From NCBI GenBank assembly GCA_021736785.1, contig JAIPFF010000042.1, forward strand, positions 1-48,741: a stretch of DNA of 48,741 nucleotides, written 5' to 3'. Position numbers and translations under genes: made by a program. The stretch comes from Thiohalocapsa sp. (GTDB lineage Bacteria; Pseudomonadota; Gammaproteobacteria; Chromatiales; Chromatiaceae). The notes under the pieces were generated by a model. The model was not told where the DNA came from and made no database searches. It saw only the letters and a list, made by a program, of their open reading frames with translations. This document shows, piece by piece, positions 43,045-48,741 of the stretch (position 1 is its first letter; each line of letters begins with the position of its first letter).

Positions 43045-44514
43045 ATGAGCTTGTTTCCGGCTGTAGCAGTTGCATTCGCCTTGCTGCTGCCCTGGGCGGC
43101 GGGGGTGCTCTGGCTGCGCATACTGTGGCCGGCTTCGGCGCCGGGCCGGTGGCCCCTGCTGCTCGGCTACGGCTATCTGCTCGGCCTCGTCTCGGTGGCG
43201 CTCGTGCTGCGTGCTCAGAGCGCGGCCACGCTGCCGCTATGGATCTGGCCGGCGTTGCTGCTCAGCGCCGTTGCAGCCTCCTTTGCGCTTTTGATCATGC
43301 GCCGTCGCGTGGCTGTGCCGTCGTTGGCGAGTCCGCCGCACGCCGAGCGTCCGATGACGCCGCTGCAGCGGCTCCTCTTCATGCTGCTGCTCGGCTGGCT
43401 GATCCTGCGGTTCGCAGGCTTGGCGCTGGAGCTCTGGTGGCAACCGGTCTATCCCTGGGATGCCTGGACGACCTGGGTCCTGCGCGCGCGCGTCTGGGTC
43501 GAGGCGGGCTCTCTGGTGCCTTTCGTCTCGGCGGATGAATGGCTGCGCGACACCGAAGGTCTCTCCTACAGCATCGAAGCCTGGCATTACCCGAAGATAG
43601 TATCGTTGCTGGCGGCATGGCCCGCGCTGGCCTACGGTGGCTGGCATGACACGGTCGCGATGCTGCCCTGGCTCGGGTGTGCGCTGGCGCTGGGGCTCGG
43701 CTTCTATGGACAGGCGCGTCTGTGGGGGGCATCGGCACTGACGGCGCTGACGTTTACCTGGCTGCTGGCCTCCCTGCCGATGTTGGACACCCACGTGGCG
43801 CTCGCCGGCTATGCGGACCTGTGGCTAACGACGGCCTTGGGCCTGGCAATGGCGGCATTCCTGCAATGGGTGCGGACCGGAGATCGCCGCCAGGCGCTCT
43901 TGGCTTTGCTGACAATTGGGCTTTTGCCGCTGTTGAAGCAGGAAGGGCTCGTTTGGGCGCTGCTGTTCCTGCCGGCGCTGCTGGTCGCGTTGACTCGGGG
44001 CTATGGCCTGGCCATGTTGGCGGTGCTCGGTGTCGGGCTTGCGGCAACCGTGCTGGCCACCGGCGGAATCGGCTTCGAGCTCGGCGGGCTCGGACACCTG
44101 TGGATCGGTACCGATCGGATCGAGCTGCCCTTGCTCGGCGCCTATCCGCTGGAACTGCGCGGGACGTGGACACCGGTCGTGCGGCATCTGTTCCTGTACG
44201 ACAACTGGCATCTGCTGATGTACCTGCTGCCGGTCGCCCTGCTCGCCGCGGCCGTTCGGGCGGTGCGCGGGCGGGCCGAGGCCTGGGTCCTCGCCGGCCT
44301 GGTCTGGACAGTGTCGGCGTTTGCCGCGCTTTACCTGCTGTTCTTCTGGACCGATGCCTACCGGTGGGCTGAGCAGGCGACGAGCATCAACCGCGTCGTC
44401 ATGCACTTCACGGCCGGCTGGCTGTTTTGGATGATGGGGCTGTGGCTGTCGCTGGCGCCGGACGCTTCCCGCGCGCCCGACGGCGTGCCGCCGGCGCCGG
44501 CGCGCCAGGTGTGA
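43045..44514 (+). CDS. Polytopic membrane protein, possible GT-C glycosyltransferase
   Basis: 489 residues with roughly eleven membrane helices. The periplasmic loop after the third helix carries LELWWQPVYPWDAWTTWVLRA; acidic residues in this position and the WDAW context resemble GT-C glycosyltransferases that use polyprenyl-phosphate sugars. The ATG is one base after the stop of the preceding gene. Together with the DPM-like GT2 at 46.2-46.9 kb, a polyprenyl-linked sugar transfer step is plausible. No named family could be fixed. Confidence 0.75.
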   Translation: MSLFPAVAVAFALLLPWAAGVLWLRILWPASAPGRWPLLLGYGYLLGLVSVALVLRAQSAATLPLWIWPALLLSAVAASFALLIMRRRVAVPSLASPPHAERPMTPLQRLLFMLLLGWLILRFAGLALELWWQPVYPWDAWTTWVLRARVWVEAGSLVPFVSADEWLRDTEGLSYSIEAWHYPKIVSLLAAWPALAYGGWHDTVAMLPWLGCALALGLGFYGQARLWGASALTALTFTWLLASLPMLDTHVALAGYADLWLTTALGLAMAAFLQWVRTGDRRQALLALLTIGLLPLLKQEGLVWALLFLPALLVALTRGYGLAMLAVLGVGLAATVLATGGIGFELGGLGHLWIGTDRIELPLLGAYPLELRGTWTPVVRHLFLYDNWHLLMYLLPVALLAAAVRAVRGRAEAWVLAGLVWTVSAFAALYLLFFWTDAYRWAEQATSINRVVMHFTAGWLFWMMGLWLSLAPDASRAPDGVPPAPARQV

Positions 44515-44624
44515 GCCGGCGGTCGGATCGGCGGGATGAAGGGTGGCGGCAGCAGACCGGACGTGCCGGGGTTGTGCGCTTTCCAACGGGCGCTCCAAGG
44601 CCGGTCCGTCGACCGCCCGAAGAC

Positions 44625-45818
44625 CTATCCCGTTTGCGCCAGCGCCTCCCGGTAGATCGCGTCGATCGCATCGGCGACCGCGCCGATCCCGAACAGCCGC
44701 ACAAGGGCGCGGGCGCCCGATTGGCCGAGGGTGGCTCGCCGCGCCGGATCTCGGCACAGTATCGTCAGCGCTTGTTCCAGGCCGGGCGCGTCGCCGACCG
44801 GGCTGAGCAGGCCGTTTTCCGCCTGTTCGACGACCCAGGGCGCGCCGGACCCCGGGATGTCGCTCACCAGCACCGGCTTGCCGAAGTGCATGGCCTCGAG
44901 CAGCACCAGGCCGAAGGCCTCGGTGCGCTCCAATGATGGCAGGCAGAGCACGTCGCAGCTCGCAAGCAGCGCCGCGACCTCGGCATCCCGGAGGAATCCG
45001 AGCAGCTCCACGCGGTCCTGCATTGCGTGTGCGTGAATGGCTCGCTGCAGCCGTTCCCGCCGCTCTCCGGCGCCGACGATCAGCACCCTTACTCCATCCA
45101 CGCCGGCGGCGGCGCGGACGAGTACTTCGTGTCCCTTGTAATAGGTCAGCCGGCCGATGGACAGCACGCGCAGCGCCGAGCGGCCCCAGTGCCCCTCGGC
45201 CTTGGCCAGATCTGCGCCGCCGGGTTGCTTCAAGCGCATCGGATCGAGCCCCAGCGGCACGACGCGGCACTTCTCGCGCCAGGGCCGAAGGGCCGAGCTG
45301 GCCTCCAGGTACGGCGGCGAGGTTGCGATGATCCGCGCCGCACGTTCCAGGAGCCGTTGCTCGAACGGCCTGTAGGCGCGGTAAGCGACGGCGAGCCTGC
45401 GGTCCAGATCGGAGGCGACGATATCCGAATGCCAATGGACGACCCAAGGTACCCGGCGGGCCGCGGGTACGGCCAATGCGCTCAGCGCCGAGCTGTTGGG
45501 AAGATGCAGGTGCAGCAGGTCCGGCGACCACTCGCGGATGGCGCGGGCAAGCCAGAGCGGAAACGCCGGACTAAGAGGCACATAGAGCAGCCGTCCCAGA
45601 CAAGGGGCGCGATAGACACCACCGGGCGTCATTGCCTCGGGCCGGACGCCGCGCAAGCCGGATTTCTCGTTGTGGACCAAGGCGGCCGCCGGAGTGCCGC
45701 GTGCGCACTGGGACGGCAACAGGTCGGCGAGAAAATGCTCCATACCGCCGGCGAACGGCGGAAAGAATTTGCCGATGTGCAGAACCCGTGCAGGCCGGCC
45801 GCATTCTGGCGGACCCAT
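44625..45818 (-). CDS. GT4 glycosyltransferase
   Basis: 397 residues, GT-B fold. Visible motifs are RVLHIGKFFPPFAGGMEHFL at the N-terminus, DLLHLHLPNSSALSAL, VVHWHSDIV, CRVVPLGLDPMRL, RVLSIGRLTYYKGHEVLVRA, VLIVGAGERRERL and LPSLERTEAFGLVLLEAMHF with the E-x7-E pattern. It uses a nucleotide-sugar donor, probably mannose or a related hexose, in polysaccharide assembly. The ATG at 45818 is six bases downstream of the DUF2304 stop, so the three minus-strand genes (GT2, DUF2304, GT4) form an operon. Confidence 0.93.
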   Translation of the reverse strand: MGPPECGRPARVLHIGKFFPPFAGGMEHFLADLLPSQCARGTPAAALVHNEKSGLRGVRPEAMTPGGVYRAPCLGRLLYVPLSPAFPLWLARAIREWSPDLLHLHLPNSSALSALAVPAARRVPWVVHWHSDIVASDLDRRLAVAYRAYRPFEQRLLERAARIIATSPPYLEASSALRPWREKCRVVPLGLDPMRLKQPGGADLAKAEGHWGRSALRVLSIGRLTYYKGHEVLVRAAAGVDGVRVLIVGAGERRERLQRAIHAHAMQDRVELLGFLRDAEVAALLASCDVLCLPSLERTEAFGLVLLEAMHFGKPVLVSDIPGSGAPWVVEQAENGLLSPVGDAPGLEQALTILCRDPARRATLGQSGARALVRLFGIGAVADAIDAIYREALAQTG

Positions 45819-45824
45819 GTGCGC

Positions 45825-46208
45825 TCAGTCCTCGGGTGGCTCGGTGCCGGTGTGCCGTGTCGGCGTGTTGTCGTCGCCGTTCGGCCGCTCGGCCTCCAGC
45901 ATCGCGATCCGCTGCGCCAGCCGGCGGATGTGGCGCTCTTGCCGGGAACGATCCAAGTCCATGGTCAGCATCTTGATCAGAAGCAGCGAGAAGCCCAGCA
46001 CGACGGCGAGAATGGGCGGATACCCGACGCCGAGCCAGGCGCCGAGTCGGTCGAAGAGCTGCGGCCACAGGCCCAGAATGACGACGACGGCCGCAGTGAC
46101 GATCCACCACAGCGCGTAAGGCCCATGCAGGTGGGCTCGTCGAACCAGCAGCAGGATGGTCCCCGCGACCAGCAGGCCGATGGCCAGTGAGGTGAGCTGA
46201 TAGGTCAT
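45825..46208 (-). CDS. DUF2304 membrane protein
   Basis: 127 residues with three hydrophobic segments (LTSLAIGLLVAGTILLLV, ALWWIVTAAVVVILGLW and ILAVVLGFSLLLIKMLTM) and a charged, coiled-coil-like tail (DRSRQERHIRRLAQRIAMLE). DUF2304 proteins usually sit beside dolichol-phosphate-mannose-synthase-like GT2 genes, as here, and may help lipid-linked sugar synthesis. Start ATG at 46208, ten bases after the GT2 stop. The longer upstream frame overlaps the GT2 gene and is not coding. Confidence 0.85.
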   Translation of the reverse strand: MTYQLTSLAIGLLVAGTILLLVRRAHLHGPYALWWIVTAAVVVILGLWPQLFDRLGAWLGVGYPPILAVVLGFSLLLIKMLTMDLDRSRQERHIRRLAQRIAMLEAERPNGDDNTPTRHTGTEPPED

Positions 46209-46218
46209 CGCCGCGGGC

Positions 46219-46911
46219 TCAGCGCTCGTTCCACGTGCCGAGCTTCGGGCGCTTTCCGATCGCGGCGATACACAGTACGCTGGTGTGCAGCATGTAGCGC
46301 CCGACCGTCCACCAGGACTCGAACACCCTTGATTTGCCGTCCGCGCGCGGCCGCATGGCGACCGGCACTTCGAGGATTCGTAGCCCGCTGCGGCGCAGCA
46401 GCAGCAATACGCCGACGTCCTGATAGTCGAGCAGGGTGGCATCCGGCGCCGCCAAGATCTCGATGGCGGCGCGGTTGTAGGCGCGAAAGCCGGAGGTAAT
46501 GTCTTCGAGCGCGATGCCGGTCAGCAGGCGGAAATACCGCCAGGCGATGCGCCGCGCGGCACTGACGCGCTCCGGGCAGGCGCCGATGACGACGTCCGCC
46601 GTGCCGTTATCCAAAGGCGAAAGCAGGCGGCCGATGTCCGCCGGGCGGTGCTGTCCGTCGGAGTCGATGGTGACGACCCGCTGCCAGTCCTGCCGCAGCG
46701 CATAGCGCAAGCCGGTCTGCATCGCGCCCCAGGCGCCGAGGCGCATCGGCAGTCGCAGCACCCGTGCATCCGCACGCCTTGCGATTTCGCCGGTGGCATC
46801 GTCGCTGCAGTCGTCGACGACGACGATGGGTGCGTCCCGCGCATGCAGCCTAATTTCGGCGATGACGCCGGCGATGGAGGCGGCTTCGTTGTAGGCCGGA
46901 ATCAGGATCAA
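46219..46911 (-). CDS. GT2, dolichol/polyprenyl-phosphate mannose synthase-like
   Basis: 230 residues. Family motifs are ILIPAYNEAASIAGVIAEIR, VVVDDCSDDAT, VVTIDSDGQHRPADIGRLL with the metal-binding DSD, and TSGFRAYNRAAIEIL. Such enzymes transfer a sugar to polyprenyl phosphate in the inner membrane. It has no membrane helices of its own, which fits a partner role for the DUF2304 protein. The start is a TTG; upstream in the frame there is no ATG or GTG before a TAA at 46984-46986, so this start is the best available. Confidence 0.88.
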   Translation of the reverse strand: MILIPAYNEAASIAGVIAEIRLHARDAPIVVVDDCSDDATGEIARRADARVLRLPMRLGAWGAMQTGLRYALRQDWQRVVTIDSDGQHRPADIGRLLSPLDNGTADVVIGACPERVSAARRIAWRYFRLLTGIALEDITSGFRAYNRAAIEILAAPDATLLDYQDVGVLLLLRRSGLRILEVPVAMRPRADGKSRVFESWWTVGRYMLHTSVLCIAAIGKRPKLGTWNER

Positions 46912-47211
46912 AGCGTATCGGGCTCCGTTTGCTCGTTTCGGCCACGCTGCCGCGGGCCCTGCGGATGGCCGTCGGGCAAGCGGTTATTCTACGCAACCCG
47001 CTCCGGGAACGCCGAGAATTTACGTGCCGTGTGCGCCCCGCGGCCTCTGTTGTGCATTGATTGGTCGATTGCGTGCAGGACGAGCCCGGGCCGGCTCGGT
47101 GGCCGGACGCGCCCGTGCGGCAGGGCTTGTCGCTTATACTGCGCACCTGCCGTCGCGCCGCGGCGACCCTGATGCCACCATGCCCCGACGGCGCCGACTG
47201 GAGGTGAATCC
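46912..47211. other. Divergent intergenic region (GT2 / methyltransferase)
   Basis: 300 bp with no recognised gene and no clear promoter hexamers. The strong GGAGGTG site of the methyltransferase is at its right edge. Confidence 0.4.
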
Positions 47212-48141
47212 TTGATCCGAAAGACGATCGACCGAATCCGGTCCTCCCTGCTGCACCTGCCCATGGGCGCCGCCGCCCGTCGTCGCGCTTCGGGCGCCTC
47301 GGTCGATTCCCCGTCGGCACCGGCCGCGCCCGGCGCGATCCTGGATTGCTATGCATCATCGGCGCCCAGCGCCCGCAATGCGCTCGAAATCTTCAAGGGC
47401 GAGTGGTCATCCAAGCTGCCCGAACCGCTCGACGACCAAGGCGGCAAGGCGCTGCTGTTCGATGATAAACGCGTCAAATGGCTGCTTGCGCAATGCGGCG
47501 GGGTGGAGGGCGAAAGCGTGCTCGAGCTCGGGCCGTTGGAGGGCGGGCATTCGTCGATGCTCGAGCGTGCCGGCGCATCCGAAGTCATCGCCGTGGAAGC
47601 CAATTCGCGGGCGTTTCTGAAGTGCTTGATCATCAAGGAGCTGCTCAGGTTGCAGCGGGTGAATTTCCTTTACGGCGACTTCGTCGAGTACCTGCGCTTG
47701 CCGCCGAGTCGTTTCGATCTCGTGGTTGCCTGCGGCGTGCTTTACCACATGCGCAATCCGGTGGAGCTGATTGCGCTGGCCTCGGCGGTCACGGACCGGC
47801 TGTTCGTCTGGACGCACTACTATGACGAGGCAATTCTCTCGGCCCGCGAGGATCTCGCGGGCAAGTTTCCGTCGCATGTAAAGGCCGAGTACGGCGGCTT
47901 TGTGCATACGCTCTACCGCCAAGAGTACCGCGCCGCGCTCGATTGGGCAGGCTTCTGCGGCGGCGGTCACGCCGACAGCGCTTGGATGTCCCGCGACGAG
48001 ATCCTCGGCTGCGTTCGCCATTTCGGCCTGACCGAGATCGAAACCGCGTTCGAGGCGCCGGATCACGTCAATGGCCCCAGCTTCGCATTTTTCGCGCGGC
48101 GGCCCGATGCGCGCGCCGAGGCCGGCGCCGCCGGGGGCTGA
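47212..48141 (+). CDS. Class I SAM-dependent methyltransferase
   Basis: 309 residues. A basic N-terminal stretch of about 50 residues precedes a Rossmann-type domain: SVLELGPLEGGHSSMLERAG (motif I), VIAVEANSRAFLKC (acidic residue binding ribose), VNFLYGDFVEYLR, and FDLVVACGVLYHMRNPVELI (motif with HM.NPV). It probably methylates a sugar or glycan. The TTG at 47212 has a near-perfect GGAGGTG site six bases upstream, which decides the start. It is two bases upstream of a second methyltransferase gene. Confidence 0.9.
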   Translation: MIRKTIDRIRSSLLHLPMGAAARRRASGASVDSPSAPAAPGAILDCYASSAPSARNALEIFKGEWSSKLPEPLDDQGGKALLFDDKRVKWLLAQCGGVEGESVLELGPLEGGHSSMLERAGASEVIAVEANSRAFLKCLIIKELLRLQRVNFLYGDFVEYLRLPPSRFDLVVACGVLYHMRNPVELIALASAVTDRLFVWTHYYDEAILSAREDLAGKFPSHVKAEYGGFVHTLYRQEYRAALDWAGFCGGGHADSAWMSRDEILGCVRHFGLTEIETAFEAPDHVNGPSFAFFARRPDARAEAGAAGG

Positions 48142-48143
48142 CG

Positions 48144-48741
48144 GTGTCCGCGTCGGGTTCCGCGCTGTCGCGGGTGCGCGGCGAAGTGGCGCGCCGTCTG
48201 GCCCGCTGGGCGCCGAGGCGCCGGTGGCCCTTCGGCCCCCGACCTGCACAAGGCGCACGGGGAGCGCAACTCGGCGCCGCTGCCGCCGAGCCGCCGCGCT
48301 CGCGCCGCGACAAGCTGCTGTGCGGTCTGAAGCTCGACGGCCTCGGCCTGGAGATCGGTCCCAGTCATGCGCCGGTGGCACCGAAGCGCGAGGGGTTCAA
48401 CGTCCATGTCGTCGACCATTTGCCGGCAGAGGAGTTGCGCCGAAAGTATGTCGGCCATGATGTGGATCTCGACGCCATCGAAGCGGTGGATTTCATTTGG
48501 CGGGGCGAGCCCCTCGATGCCACCGTCGGCGCCGTCGAGCGTTACGACTGGATCATCGCCTCCCATGTCATCGAGCATGTACCCGATGTGATCGGTTTTC
48601 TGTGTTCCTGCGAGGCGCTGCTGAAGGACGGCGGCGTGCTGTCGCTGGCGGTCCCCGACAAGCGCTATTGCTTCGACCTGTTCCGCTGGCCGAGCAGCAC
48701 CGGCGATGCGCTGCAGGCCCATACCGAGCGGCGCCGGGGCC
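48144..48741 (+). CDS. SAM-dependent methyltransferase, 3'-truncated by window
   Basis: The frame is open from a GTG two bases after the preceding stop to the window end, about 199 residues. After a basic stretch, LKLDGLGLEIGPSHAPVAPK resembles SAM-binding motif I, and WIIASHVIEHVPDVIGFL with LKDGGVLSLAVPDKRY is the typical methyltransferase motif (HVIEHVPD). It is translationally linked to the methyltransferase before it, so two consecutive glycan methylation steps are likely. The end of the gene is outside the window. Confidence 0.85.
   Translation, partial: MSASGSALSRVRGEVARRLARWAPRRRWPFGPRPAQGARGAQLGAAAAEPPRSRRDKLLCGLKLDGLGLEIGPSHAPVAPKREGFNVHVVDHLPAEELRRKYVGHDVDLDAIEAVDFIWRGEPLDATVGAVERYDWIIASHVIEHVPDVIGFLCSCEALLKDGGVLSLAVPDKRYCFDLFRWPSSTGDALQAHTERRRG

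Overview
The window is high-GC bacterial DNA from what looks like a gammaproteobacterium. The rpe-gph-trpE order, Mrp, a YpfJ-type protease, RecD2 and an H-type exosortase fit the Chromatiales/Ectothiorhodospiraceae or a nearby group, but the genus cannot be fixed from the sequence alone. No rRNA, tRNA, CRISPR array, insertion sequence or phage gene was recognised.

Layout. (1) 1-16 kb is mostly housekeeping: the 3' end of mtgA, then rpe, gph and trpE on the + strand; a YpfJ-like zinc peptidase divergent from recD2; a minus-strand HD-CBS-HEPN-like protein, an AhpD-like protein and mrp. On the + strand follows an unusual two-gene unit: a membrane-anchored TAXI-type binding protein whose stop overlaps the start of a tandem-domain bacterial microcompartment (BMC) shell-like protein. 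A coupled minus-strand unit then encodes exosortase H, its associated membrane protein and a glutaminyl-peptide cyclotransferase. (2) 16.6-31.6 kb is an accessory, surface-oriented region: a TPR/SPINDLY-type O-GlcNAc transferase, an orphan secreted protein behind twin promoter-like repeats, an Asp-box (sialidase-like) secreted protein, a glycosyltransferase fused in frame to a methyltransferase-like domain, a 1263-residue sulfotransferase-GT2-GT2 protein and a secreted subtilase. (3) 31.7-48.7 kb is a polysaccharide or glycan locus: a sulfotransferase-GT4 fusion, a GT2-GT4 fusion, a coupled GT2, a Phd/ParE toxin-antitoxin pair, a Wzm/Wzt-type ABC exporter, two coupled membrane proteins, a GT4, a DUF2304 protein, a polyprenyl-phosphate-type GT2 and two consecutive methyltransferases, the second cut by the window end.

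How they may work together: the right half reads as synthesis, decoration (sulfation, methylation) and ABC-dependent export of a complex surface polysaccharide, next to secreted proteins and a surface protein sorting system. The best candidate for an undescribed system is the translationally coupled membrane-tethered TAXI sensor/BMC-T pair at 11.9-13.9 kb, which has no TRAP membrane subunits and no other shell genes nearby. Short tandem repeats of 10-21 bp recur between and inside genes throughout the left half.
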